NCBI GenBank assembly: GCA_013151785.1
Contig: JAADHP010000151.1
Coordinates: forward strand, 1-15,437
Length of the DNA stretch: 15,437 nucleotides
Direction of reading: 5' to 3'
Source: Nitrospirota bacterium
GTDB taxonomy: Bacteria > Nitrospirota > Thermodesulfovibrionia > Thermodesulfovibrionales > JdFR-85
In this document: positions 6,947-15,207 of the stretch, in pieces
Numbering within the stretch: the first letter of the stretch is position 1
How the letters are laid out: each line of letters opens with the position of its first letter
The notes under the pieces: generated by a model
What the model saw: only the letters and a program-made list of their open reading frames with translations
The model's database searches: none
Told to the model about the DNA's origin: nothing
Program-made: the position numbers and the translations under genes

Positions 6947-7260
6947 AGCCCGGCCTCCCCCGTCCTCACTGTATAAGCACTCTCTACAGGACTGACAAAG
7001 ATTTTTCCGTCACCTATAAAGCCTGTTCTTGCCTTTTCCTGAATCAGTTTTACCACCTTAGATTCATCTTCGTCATCCACTACGATCATCAATAGGGTCT
7101 TTGGCAGTTCATCGTAATGCACAGGACCGATCTGAAGCCCCTTCTGCTTACCCCTTCCGAATACCGGCATCTTTGTAACAGAGGGAAATCCGGCTCCCTC
7201 CAGTGCCAGCACTACCTCCTGTTCCTTCTCTGGTCTTATGAATGCCCTGATCATCTTCAT
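6943..7260 (-). CDS. nifI1: NifI1, nif-type PII regulatory protein
   Basis: PII-family protein of 105 residues, partner of NifI2. It begins MKMIRAFIRPEKE, with GRGKQKG near 35-41 and GDGKIFVSPVESAYTVRTGE at the end (shown in part). The T-loop is short (LQIGPVHYDELPK), as in NifI1. A longer frame opens at 7335, but the ATG at 7260 is chosen: it has AAGGAGG 7-8 nt upstream, and the extra 25 residues resemble no PII N-terminus. A 111-bp gap separates it from nifX, the widest in the operon. The pair usually lies between nifH and nifD in organisms that use it; here it follows nifX. Confidence 0.93.
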   Translation of the reverse strand: MKMIRAFIRPEKEQEVVLALEGAGFPSVTKMPVFGRGKQKGLQIGPVHYDELPKTLLMIVVDDEDESKVVKLIQEKARTGFIGDGKIFVSPVESAYTVRTGEAGL

Positions 7261-7347
7261 CTCTCTTTCCTCCTTTTTAAAAGTTTTTGTTAATGTCCGC
7301 TCAAAATTAATACCCCCTACCCCACGATGTTTCACTCTGTTTATCGG

Positions 7348-7362
7348 ACTTTAGTGTAAAGT
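7348..7362. promoter_or_regulatory. Short palindrome in the nifX-nifI1 gap
   Basis: ACTTTA-GTG-TAAAGT is a perfect 6-bp inverted repeat with a 3-bp spacer, 10 bp beyond the nifX stop. It lacks a following T-run on the minus strand, so it does not look like an intrinsic terminator. It could be an operator, an RNA-stabilising hairpin that separates nifI levels from nifK-nifX levels, or chance. No sigma-54 motif was found in the 111-bp gap. Confidence 0.3.
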
Positions 7363-7371
7363 TTCAGCAAA

Positions 7372-7767
7372 CTAACCATCATCCATCTCCTTTCTCAGCC
7401 ACGGCGGTGGTGAGGTTCTTAAAGTATCAACAAGATTCTTTAAAGAATCCTCAATGGTAACCACCTCTTTCACCTTTACAGGCATGATGCCCTTTTTTGC
7501 AAGTCTTGCTGCAGATGGGGCGCCAATCTCTGTAAGGTATATGATCTTACAGTCAGCAAGCCTGTCAACCTTCTTCTGGACCATATCTTCGTGTATCTGT
7601 CCCTGCGCTCTTGTCTCCTCAACCGCAGTATCCCTGCCTTCTGCAAATTTCCTTATCTCAACAAATTGATAACCATCCCTTGTTACCTCGTATATAGCAA
7701 ACATACCAGCCCTGCCAAAATGCTCATCCACATTGATACCGTCTGTTGTTGCAAAGGCCACCTTCAT
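7372..7767 (-). CDS. nifX: NifX, FeMo-co precursor-binding protein
   Basis: Member of the dinitrogenase iron-molybdenum cofactor-binding family (NifX/NafY/NifB C-terminal type), 131 residues. The start MKVAFATTDG-NVDEHFGRA (residues 1-20) is the family signature, including the conserved His in EHFG. NifX shuttles NifB-co or the VK cluster between NifB and NifEN. The ATG at 7767 is preferred over an upstream TTG: it follows AGGAGG and overlaps the nifEN stop by one base (TGATG), implying coupled translation. The tail ends in SPPPWLRKEMDDG. Since NifB here lacks its own NifX domain, this protein is the only visible carrier candidate. Confidence 0.9.
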   Translation of the reverse strand: MKVAFATTDGINVDEHFGRAGMFAIYEVTRDGYQFVEIRKFAEGRDTAVEETRAQGQIHEDMVQKKVDRLADCKIIYLTEIGAPSAARLAKKGIMPVKVKEVVTIEDSLKNLVDTLRTSPPPWLRKEMDDG

Positions 7768-10379
7768 CAATGCACCTCCTTTAAAAGATTTGCCATATCA
7801 TTAATCAAACCGAGTGTTCCCCTGTATCCTATAGTGATCTTTGTTGTATATCCAAAGATCTTGTATACCGGAAAACCCATCTGATAAAGTGGAATTCCGA
7901 GCCTCTTTGCTGCAAGCTCTCCATGAGAATTTGAAATCAGAACATCAAAAACTCTGTTGTCTATTGAAGAAAGATCTCCAACCCTTACCTCATTTGCAAA
8001 AATCCTCTGCACAGAGCCTGAGTGACAGGGTATCACTACAAGATCAACCACTGCACCCATCTCCTGAATCAGTCTGGAGACCTGAACCGAAAGATCGGGT
8101 TCAAGGGCAATACAGAACTTCTTCCCTCCAAAGTAGAAATGGACATCCCTCATTCCGTCAATCAGTACCCTCCTCTGTCTTTTATATCTATGAGGCACTG
8201 CCCTGCCACTCAATGTCGAAAGTATATCCATTAAGGCATCTGTATCTCTCAGCCCTGAGATGCTTTCAAGCAGGATGTACTCACTACCGAAGATCTCTCG
8301 CAGCTTTTTAGCTGGAGCCTCCATACTCTTCCCAATAGCAATCGTAAATTCTGAACTTCCCATCCGTTTTATCTCTGACAGTCTTGTGCCTCCGGATGCA
8401 AGGGAAGAAAAATCCTGTCTGCTCCCATCAAGTGCAGCCAGATCCGGCAGAAGAACTGGTCTCAGTCCGAAAGATTCAATAATCTCCCTGATCTCTGTAA
8501 AGTCAGCAGGCGTCAAATGCGAACCCACAAGAAGATTCACCTGCCCCTTGATCTTTCTTCTGTAGTCTGTCCGCTCACACTCTATGCTCTCGAGTATGGC
8601 CTCTACGGCCTTTGCATACCCTGTTTCCAATCCGCCTGCATAATCAGGTGTAGAAACATGAACAACCTTACATCTTCCATTTGCCACTTGCCATCTTTTT
8701 ATTGCTTCTGCCATGTCCTCACCTCTGACCTCGGAAAGACCCGAACTAAGGATACCTATAATGTCAGGCTGCTGTTTCTCAATAATCCCTTCTATAACGT
8801 TTACAAGTCTTTCCTCGCTTCCCATCACAATATCTTCTGTAAAGAGCTTTGTACTTACAAGGGCAACAGGTTCTCTGAAGTGTTTCGTTATCAGAACCTT
8901 TGCAAGAAAACTGCAGCCCTGGGCACTATGAATCACCGGCAATGCCCTGTCTATTCCCTGAAGTGCAATAGCAGCCCCGACGGACTGGGAGTGTTTAAGG
9001 GGATTAATAACCAGATCTCTGTCCAGGGAAATCTCTGATTTTTCAGGTGTCTTCCTTGACTCCTGACGCCTGACCCTGCTTCTGGCGGCTGACTCCTGAC
9101 TGAAAAATCGTATGCTATTACTGATGTCTTCAGCAAGATTGACAAGGCCCTCATATCCAGCATAGGCCCTATGGCGTTCCTGATTGACATCCACAAAGGG
9201 AAATCCCTCTTTCATGGCAAGATAGAGGTTCCTTCCTCCCGCAATAAGGATATCAGCATTATTATCCTTCATAAGCCTGCGTAGATTAGATGGAGTAACA
9301 TCTTCAACAAGAGGTGCATCCTCACCCAGTATCTCTCTCATCTTTTCCTCATCCTCATAGGTGCTCTTCTTGGTTCCCACTGCTACTATCTCGATCTCCA
9401 GGTCAAGAAGAGCTGATATGAAAGACCAGCTCTTTACACCACCCGTATAGAGAACTGCCTTTTTGCCTTTTAAATGAGAAAACTCCTTTAATCGTTCCTC
9501 AAGCTCTCTTTCCTTTCTCTGGATTATTTCCTCGATCCTGGAACTCAGGACTTTGAACCTTGAACCTATTGCCCTCAGTGCTTTTGTCATCTCGGTCTTC
9601 CCAAAAAAAGAGACCTCAATATAGGGAATGTCATATCTGAGTTGCATCTCCTTTGCCACATTCACAAGGGCACGACTGCAGACCACCACATTCAGATCTG
9701 CCCTGTGGGCATAGGTAATCTCCTCAAAGGTTGAATCCCCAGTAATCCTTGAAAGCACCCTTATGCCTGCCTCTTTGAGCAGGGGCTCCACAAGCCAGAG
9801 ATCACCTGCAATGTTGTACTCCCCGATAAGATTTATATCGCAGGTAGTTGTAAGCGGAGCCTCTCCTGTACCGATCACATAGTCAAGCAGAACCTCTCCT
9901 GCTATTCTGTTCCCAAGATTCTTGGGACCGGTAAACCCAGGGGCATTGACAGGAATTACCCTTACTCCGAGGGTAGCCTCAGCCTTCCTGCAGACTGCCT
10001 CGATATCCTCTCCGGTAAGTCCGCTTACGCATGTAGCATAAACAAATACGGCTGATGGCCCTACTGCTTCGTATGTCCTGAGGATGGCCCTGTAGAGCTT
10101 GTCCTCAGAGCCATATACGATATCCAGTTCTGTCATGTCTGTTGTAAAGCCCATTCTGTATAGATTGCCTTTTGATGAAAGGGTGCCCCTTCCTTCCCAG
10201 GAGTTACCACAACATGCTATGGGGCCATGAACGATGTGTGCAGCATCAGCAATGGGCTGAAGCACTATCATGGCTCCGTCAAAGGCACATGACTCACCAC
10301 CACGGCTGCGGCAGAGCTTGTCTTTCTTTTCCCTGTTGCAGCCTTCTTTTATCAATCTGTCAGCATTACTCAGTCTCAT
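7767..10379 (-). CDS. nifEN: NifE-NifN fusion, FeMo-co assembly scaffold
   Basis: Single 870-residue ORF holding both scaffold subunits on which NifB-co is matured with Mo and homocitrate. The NifE half (1 to about 425) has RGGESC (Cys31), HGPIACCGNSW (Cys56/57), ATCVSG (Cys117) for the P-cluster-like [4Fe-4S] site, and VVVCSRALVNVAKEM (Cys234) at the cofactor-site position. The NifN half (about 456-870) has NPLKHSQSVGAA, HSAQGCSF (Cys489) and the C-terminal GFPVYKIFGYTTKITIGYRG (in part). Each half has the usual length of its family, so both look complete. The linker (about 426-455) is charged and low in complexity (QESAARSRVRRQES) and is encoded across an 11-bp direct repeat. It starts 11 bp after nifK and is coupled to nifX. 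Identity is firm; the fusion would need confirmation against read data. Confidence 0.95.
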   Translation of the reverse strand: MRLSNADRLIKEGCNREKKDKLCRSRGGESCAFDGAMIVLQPIADAAHIVHGPIACCGNSWEGRGTLSSKGNLYRMGFTTDMTELDIVYGSEDKLYRAILRTYEAVGPSAVFVYATCVSGLTGEDIEAVCRKAEATLGVRVIPVNAPGFTGPKNLGNRIAGEVLLDYVIGTGEAPLTTTCDINLIGEYNIAGDLWLVEPLLKEAGIRVLSRITGDSTFEEITYAHRADLNVVVCSRALVNVAKEMQLRYDIPYIEVSFFGKTEMTKALRAIGSRFKVLSSRIEEIIQRKERELEERLKEFSHLKGKKAVLYTGGVKSWSFISALLDLEIEIVAVGTKKSTYEDEEKMREILGEDAPLVEDVTPSNLRRLMKDNNADILIAGGRNLYLAMKEGFPFVDVNQERHRAYAGYEGLVNLAEDISNSIRFFSQESAARSRVRRQESRKTPEKSEISLDRDLVINPLKHSQSVGAAIALQGIDRALPVIHSAQGCSFLAKVLITKHFREPVALVSTKLFTEDIVMGSEERLVNVIEGIIEKQQPDIIGILSSGLSEVRGEDMAEAIKRWQVANGRCKVVHVSTPDYAGGLETGYAKAVEAILESIECERTDYRRKIKGQVNLLVGSHLTPADFTEIREIIESFGLRPVLLPDLAALDGSRQDFSSLASGGTRLSEIKRMGSSEFTIAIGKSMEAPAKKLREIFGSEYILLESISGLRDTDALMDILSTLSGRAVPHRYKRQRRVLIDGMRDVHFYFGGKKFCIALEPDLSVQVSRLIQEMGAVVDLVVIPCHSGSVQRIFANEVRVGDLSSIDNRVFDVLISNSHGELAAKRLGIPLYQMGFPVYKIFGYTTKITIGYRGTLGLINDMANLLKEVH
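9057..9100. repeat. 11-bp direct repeat inside the NifE-NifN linker
   Basis: TGACTCCTGAC occurs at 9057-9067 and again at 9090-9100, 33 bp apart (11 codons, so in frame). A degraded related unit, GCCTGACCCTG, lies between. On the coding strand it yields the repeated QES of the linker. It looks like short repeat expansion or insertion at the nifE/nifN junction. Confidence 0.7.
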
Positions 10380-10390
10380 AACTTCATCTT

Positions 10391-11896
10391 CTATCTGATT
10401 ACATCAAAACTCTGAGTGTTAATAGATGCCCTGTCCATCTCATCAAGCACCGTATTGACTATCCAGTTCACGAGGTTTATCACTCCCTGATACCCGACTA
10501 TTGCATATCTGTGCAGATGATGCCTGTCAAAAATTGGAAACCCGATCCTGACAAGCGGAGTTCCTGTATCTCTCCACAAGAACTTTGCATAGGAATTTCC
10601 GATAACAAGGTCTACAGGCTCTGTAAACATCAATGACCTCAGGTGCCACATATCTTTTCCTGTATAGACCTTCCCGTTTCTTCCGTAATAACTGCTACTC
10701 AGCAGGGCATTGGCCTCCTCTTCAAATTTCTTATCACCGTTGGTGCAGACAATATGAACAGGCTCACCCCCCATCTCCATGAGGAATCTGATTAATCCAA
10801 GTATAAGATCAGGGTCTCCTACAAGGGCAAATCTCTTGCCGTGGACATAGGGGTGGGAGTCCACCATGGCATCCACTGCCCTGCCCCTTTCTGCTTCAAT
10901 CTCTTCAGTAATTGGCTTTCCTGTAAGCCTGCTTACCTCCTCAAGGAACCTGTCTGTATTCTCCACTCCAATGGGCATGAATCCAGTGATAAACTCCTGT
11001 CTCCATGCCTCTCTTACAAACTCTCCTGTCTTAAAGGTGGAGTATTTCTGCATGGATATTGTTGCAGTAGCATTAACGGCATCCCTTACATCTTCAAGCG
11101 GTGTTCCTCCTGGATACATTATGTATTCGCCAACATTTGGAGAATCCATAACATCAGAGATATCAGCAAGTACAGTATATTTAACATTCATAAGATCCAG
11201 AAGTCTCTTTATCTCCCTTATATTTCCCGTATAGGTATCAAACCCTGGAACTATGTTTATCTTTCCGTTGGGCTCACCTTTCCTGTCGGTCAGATAACCA
11301 AGGATTCCCTTCAGCATATTGTCATAACCTGTAATATGTGAGCCTACGAAACTGGGGGTATGAGCAAAAGGCACCGGAAGATCTTGAGGAATTCTTCCCT
11401 TTTCCTTTGCCTGTTTGATGAATGCACCAAGATCATCACCAATCACCTCTGCCATGCATGTAGTCGACACAGCAAGCATCTCGGGTTTGTATATGGCATA
11501 GGCATTCTCAAGCCCCTCGAGCATATTGTTGAGGCCTCCGAAGACTGCCGCATCCTCTGTCATTGATGAAGAGACAGCAGGCACAGGCTCTTTAAAGTGT
11601 CTGCTCAGGTGGCTTCTGAAATAGGCTGTACATCCCTGAGAGCCCTGCACAAAGGGCAGGGTCTTCTCAAACCCAAGGGCGCAAAGCACGGCCCCCAGAG
11701 GCTGGCATGCCTTTGCAGGATTCACTACCAGAGCCTTACGGGCAAAATTCTTCTCCATATACTCCTCTGTTTTTGTCCATTCAAGGGTCTTATTTATCTC
11801 ATCCTCTTCACAGGGTCTCTCAAACTCTCTTTTCCTCTCAAACTGTTCAAGATAGCTCTGTTCCTTAAAGAGTTCAATGTGGTCTTTTACTTTCAT
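10391..11896 (-). CDS. nifK: NifK, nitrogenase MoFe protein beta subunit
   Basis: Beta subunit of dinitrogenase, 501 residues. P-cluster ligands are all present: Cys64 in NPAKACQPLGA, Cys89 in GSQGC, Cys147 in STTCMAEVIGDD, and Ser182 in HTPSFVGSH. They keep a constant offset of 6 from the Azotobacter numbering 70/95/153/188. SMTEDAAVFGG and the C-terminal RIGFPIFDRHHLHRY are also NifK signatures, and exclude NifN, VnfK or a chlorophyll-type homologue. GGAGG precedes the ATG by 7 nt. It is the first gene of a six-gene operon with its own sigma-54 promoter and NifA site. nifD, its obligate partner, is not next to it: the next gene upstream encodes a TRAP permease. Confidence 0.97.
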   Translation of the reverse strand: MKVKDHIELFKEQSYLEQFERKREFERPCEEDEINKTLEWTKTEEYMEKNFARKALVVNPAKACQPLGAVLCALGFEKTLPFVQGSQGCTAYFRSHLSRHFKEPVPAVSSSMTEDAAVFGGLNNMLEGLENAYAIYKPEMLAVSTTCMAEVIGDDLGAFIKQAKEKGRIPQDLPVPFAHTPSFVGSHITGYDNMLKGILGYLTDRKGEPNGKINIVPGFDTYTGNIREIKRLLDLMNVKYTVLADISDVMDSPNVGEYIMYPGGTPLEDVRDAVNATATISMQKYSTFKTGEFVREAWRQEFITGFMPIGVENTDRFLEEVSRLTGKPITEEIEAERGRAVDAMVDSHPYVHGKRFALVGDPDLILGLIRFLMEMGGEPVHIVCTNGDKKFEEEANALLSSSYYGRNGKVYTGKDMWHLRSLMFTEPVDLVIGNSYAKFLWRDTGTPLVRIGFPIFDRHHLHRYAIVGYQGVINLVNWIVNTVLDEMDRASINTQSFDVIR

Positions 11897-11950
11897 TTCT
11901 TCCTCCTCACTGAATGTTTTTTCATACTGTTGCTCTGGAATGTAGCAAAT

Positions 11951-11966
11951 AACAAGAACCGTGCCA
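11951..11966 (-). promoter_or_regulatory. Sigma-54 (-24/-12) promoter of the nifK operon
   Basis: On the minus strand TGGCACG-GTTC-TTGTT matches the RpoN consensus TGGCACR-N4-TTGCW at all but one position of the core (GT in place of GC at -12), with the correct spacing. It lies about 55 bp upstream of the nifK ATG and about 120 bp from a NifA site. Confidence 0.85.
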
Positions 11967-12086
11967 GAAACGGTATCCCTGGTACTAAACTGATAAAAGA
12001 GTTTAAGAATACCCTGTTTTCAATGCCTTCTGGAAAAGGAGGATATTAGAACCGGCAAAATACAGTAACTGCAGAAAGGACATAAA

Positions 12087-12102
12087 TGTCTAAGGGATTA
12101 CA
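12087..12102. promoter_or_regulatory. NifA upstream activating sequence (TGT-N10-ACA), nifK operon
   Basis: TGTCTAAGGGATTACA matches TGT-N10-ACA exactly and sits 121 bp upstream of the -24 element, a normal enhancer distance. A near-match (TGT-N10-ATA, 12107-12122) lies directly beside it and may be a second weak half. Bases 11967-12086 between site and promoter contain no gene and would hold the DNA bend. Confidence 0.8.
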
Positions 12103-12174
12103 AATCTGTTGCAATGGTGATACTACTTAAAAGCAAAAAGCAAGACGTGACCCCACTTGGCATTCTATTTCTTT

Positions 12175-14190
12175 TTATTTCTTTCTCTTTATCCTTAGAT
12201 ACTGTATCATTATTACCATTACATAGATGGCTATTCCCAGAGGATAGAGGTAGTATTTGTGAGATTCGTCAATATTTACAAGCCCTGCAATGGCTCCTGG
12301 ATGGAAGAGGACAAATGCAGCAGCAAGGAAAAAGGGTATCTCATAGATTTTATTTTTTGTAAGACACCAGCCCTGGGCAAAACACTCAAAGGCAGATATC
12401 CCTATGAGTGCCATTGAAAATACAAGCAGTGCCTGTGGGATACTATAGATGTTGAACAGTATCAGGTCAGGATTAAAGACAAACATGAAGGCTATCACCG
12501 ATGTCCTGATGTCGTAGAGAAACCCCTGGATGCCTGTGGGGATTGGTTCTGACTGCGCAATTGCAGATGCTGTATAGGCGGCAAGCCCCACCGGAGGTGT
12601 GTCATCTGCCAGTATTCCGAAGTAGAAGCAGAACAGATGTGCTGCCATTATGGGTATAAAGAAACCGTATAGTTCACCCACTGTGACGATTATCGGTGCG
12701 GTCAGCGATGCCATAACGATGTATGTTGCCGTGGTGGGAAGCCCCATGCCAAGGAGCATGCTTGCAATGGCCGTTATCAAAAGAAGCAGAAAGATATTAC
12801 CACCTGAGATGTTCTCCACAATCTGGGTTATCATTCCGCCTATGCCCATATTTACCACGCCCACGATTATGCCTGCTGCAGCACAGGCAAGTGCCACGGA
12901 TATCATATTCTTTGAACCCTGGATCATCCCCCTTGCGATGAGCCCTGCCGAAGAGGCAATGGCATGTTTGATCCTTTTTGTCTTTCTCAGTTCCTGATAA
13001 ACAATTACGCCTGTGAGTACAACTATTGCCCTGAAGGCAGCAAGCTCTGGCGAGTGCCTGAGCACAACAAGCTCATAAAGGAGCACCAGGATTGGCAACA
13101 GATAATGAAGACCACCTTTGAGGGTTTTTTTCAGATCCGGCAGGTCTTCGGGAGGAAGCCCCTTTATGCCCAGTTTTGAAGCCTCAAGATGGGTGATGCA
13201 GAAAAGCCCGAAGTATGAAACAAAGGCAGGTATTGCTGCAGCCTTTACAACCTCAATGTACGGGACATTCACATACTCTGCAATAATGAATGCTGCAGCT
13301 CCCATGATGGGAGGCATCAACTGCCCGTCAGTGCTTGCCGCCACCTCTGTGGCAGCTGCCTTTTTTGGAGGATAGCCAATCTTTTTCATAAGGGGTATGG
13401 TAAAGGGACCTGTGGTGACAATGTTCGCAATACTTGAGCCTGAGATAAGCCCTGTAGCTCCGCTTGAGACCACGGCCGCCTTTGCAGCACCTCCCTTGAA
13501 TCTGCCAAGGAGGGAAAGGGCAAGGTCTGTAAAAAACCTCCCTGCACCTGCAACCTCAAGAAGCGCACCCATCAATACAAAGAGATAGACTATTGATGCA
13601 GAAACCCCTAAGGGAATACCATATATACCTTCGGTTGAGAGGGTTATGTTGCTCATGTATTTCTTTAGTGAGACACCCTTGAAGGCAAATACATCCGGCA
13701 TATGTGGACCCAGAAAGGCGTATGCTGTAAAGAGTATGGCTATGATGGAGAGGGCAGGGCCTATCACCCTCCTTGATGCCTCAAGAAGCAACAAAATCAG
13801 TACCACACCCACCACTATGTCACGTGGCAGGGGGATGCCGGCACGCATTGTTATACCCTCATAATCTATAACGATATAGAGTGCACTCAGTGAGCCAATG
13901 ATACACAGGATGTAGTCTGTAACAGGTATTCCTTCGGTGGAAGAGATTCGGTGAAACCTTCTCCGCTGTCTTTTAATGCAGGGAATTACCAGGAAGCAGA
14001 GTGTCATTGCAAAGGCAAGGTGTATGGCCCTGATCTTTGTGCTGTCAAGGATGAGGAAACTTGCAATGCTGAGTTGAAATAACGCCCATGATATCGCTAC
14101 TGAGCCAACAATGAGGTTTTCAAACCTCCCCATCCTTCTCAGGTTGCCTGATTCTGCCTTTACGATGGATTCAGCCTCTTTGATAGCCAC
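12175..14190 (-). CDS. TRAP transporter, fused 4TM/12TM (DctQM) permease
   Basis: Inner-membrane permease of the TRAP family, 671 residues, joining the small DctQ-like four-helix part (within about residues 25-140) to the large DctM-like twelve-helix part. The DctM half is recognisable from GLISGSSIANIVTTGPFTIP (about 245-265), KKAAATEVAASTDGQLMPPIMGAAAF (in part) and LGMGLPTTATYIVMA. Such fusions pair with TAXI-type binding proteins, and one lies 15 bp upstream. The start is GTG at 14190 with only a weak upstream purine stretch, so coupling to the preceding gene is likely. The substrate is unknown; TAXI systems are poorly characterised and some import C4-dicarboxylates or glutamate. A link with nitrogen fixation is contextual only. 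Confidence 0.93.
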   Translation of the reverse strand: MAIKEAESIVKAESGNLRRMGRFENLIVGSVAISWALFQLSIASFLILDSTKIRAIHLAFAMTLCFLVIPCIKRQRRRFHRISSTEGIPVTDYILCIIGSLSALYIVIDYEGITMRAGIPLPRDIVVGVVLILLLLEASRRVIGPALSIIAILFTAYAFLGPHMPDVFAFKGVSLKKYMSNITLSTEGIYGIPLGVSASIVYLFVLMGALLEVAGAGRFFTDLALSLLGRFKGGAAKAAVVSSGATGLISGSSIANIVTTGPFTIPLMKKIGYPPKKAAATEVAASTDGQLMPPIMGAAAFIIAEYVNVPYIEVVKAAAIPAFVSYFGLFCITHLEASKLGIKGLPPEDLPDLKKTLKGGLHYLLPILVLLYELVVLRHSPELAAFRAIVVLTGVIVYQELRKTKRIKHAIASSAGLIARGMIQGSKNMISVALACAAAGIIVGVVNMGIGGMITQIVENISGGNIFLLLLITAIASMLLGMGLPTTATYIVMASLTAPIIVTVGELYGFFIPIMAAHLFCFYFGILADDTPPVGLAAYTASAIAQSEPIPTGIQGFLYDIRTSVIAFMFVFNPDLILFNIYSIPQALLVFSMALIGISAFECFAQGWCLTKNKIYEIPFFLAAAFVLFHPGAIAGLVNIDESHKYYLYPLGIAIYVMVIMIQYLRIKRKK

Positions 14191-14205
14191 CTGAAAATTT
14201 GCTCT

Positions 14206-15207
14206 TTACTTTATCAATGAAGGATCTATATATTTCAGAAGGCCTGCCTCTCTGTAGTACCTGAGTGCCCCTTTATGTATGGGTGCAGAGAGACCCTGAA
14301 GCATCTTCTCTTTTGTCAGTACTGAGTAGGCAGGATGGAGTTTTTTGAACTCCTCAAGATTGTCAAATACCTCCTTTGTAATGGCGTAAACCACCTTTTC
14401 ATCCACATCTGCTGAGGTGACGAATGTTGCCTTCACACCTATGCTGGGAACATCCTCGGTGTTCTCAGCCTTGGGGTAGAATTTTATGGGAATAATGGTC
14501 TTTGCGTAATATGGATAACGCTTAAGGAGTGCATCAATGCCCGGGCCTTCAATAGGGATGATTCTTACCTTCAGTCTTCCCGAGGTTGCCTCCTTTATGT
14601 TTCCGTTTGGATGGCCCACTGTATAAAAGAAGGCATCAATCCTTCCGTCCTGAAGAAGTGATGGTGCCTCTACTGCCTTTGCCTGCTCAACATGGATACT
14701 GCTCAAAGGGATTCCTGCTGCCTCAAGCACATCCTTTGAGTTCTGCAACTGTCCGGAACCAGGATTGCCAATGTTTACCCTTTTGCCTTTGAGATCCCGA
14801 AGACTTTTGATTCCACTTTCTACAGATGCGATAAGAGTTATTGATTCAGGATGGATGGAAAAGACAGAGCGAAGCTTTTTCTGGGGACCTCTGTTTTTCC
14901 ATTCCGCAAGGCCATGGTATGCCTGATACTGTCTGTCTGACTGGGCGATGCCGAATTCAAGGTCGCCTGAAAGCACGGCATTGATGTTATACACAGAGCC
15001 TGCGGTGGATTCAACAGTTGCCTTTATTCCGTATTGCTTGAACTTCTTGTTTATCATCCTGCTTATGGCACCGCCTGTAGGATAATAAACACCTGTCACA
15101 CCACCCGTGCCGATTGTTACGAATATCCTCTTTGATGCAGCATCTGCATCAAGGGAGGTTATAAATATAGCACAAAACAAAAAAAGTATTAGTCTTCTTA
15201 AAATCAT
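14206..15207 (-). CDS. TAXI-family TRAP solute-binding protein
   Basis: Periplasmic receptor of a TAXI-TRAP uptake system, 333 residues. A signal peptide is clear (MILRR, hydrophobic core to about 18, likely cut after ADA near 23). The mature start IFVTIGTGGVTGVYYPTGGA (shown in part) is the TAXI signature, followed by TAGSVYNINAVLSGDLEFGIAQSD, LRDLKGKRVNIGNPGSG and a C-terminal region ending at about residue 333 as in family members. The ATG at 15207 has a strong AAGGAGG site 6 nt upstream. It is the first gene of a two-gene operon with the fused permease. Substrate not predictable. Confidence 0.94.
   Translation of the reverse strand: MILRRLILFLFCAIFITSLDADAASKRIFVTIGTGGVTGVYYPTGGAISRMINKKFKQYGIKATVESTAGSVYNINAVLSGDLEFGIAQSDRQYQAYHGLAEWKNRGPQKKLRSVFSIHPESITLIASVESGIKSLRDLKGKRVNIGNPGSGQLQNSKDVLEAAGIPLSSIHVEQAKAVEAPSLLQDGRIDAFFYTVGHPNGNIKEATSGRLKVRIIPIEGPGIDALLKRYPYYAKTIIPIKFYPKAENTEDVPSIGVKATFVTSADVDEKVVYAITKEVFDNLEEFKKLHPAYSVLTKEKMLQGLSAPIHKGALRYYREAGLLKYIDPSLIK

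Noticed and set aside
7261..7335. Longer NifI1 with 25 extra N-terminal residues
   Set aside because: The internal ATG at 7260 has a strong ribosome-binding site and gives the normal PII start; the extension resembles nothing in the family.
7768..7770. TTG start for NifX
   Set aside because: The adjacent ATG at 7767 is better spaced from AGGAGG and forms a TGATG junction with nifEN.
10391..11896. Assignment as NifN, VnfK/AnfK or a chlorophyll-reductase subunit
   Set aside because: All P-cluster ligands including Ser182 and the long N-terminus fit NifK; no vnfG/anfG or bch genes are nearby.
12128..12160. Hairpin CAAGACGTGACCCCACTTG with A/T runs on both sides, as a terminator after the TRAP permease
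   Set aside because: Only a 4-bp outer stem plus a bulged inner part can pair; too weak to call. It could be a terminator or a REP-like remnant.
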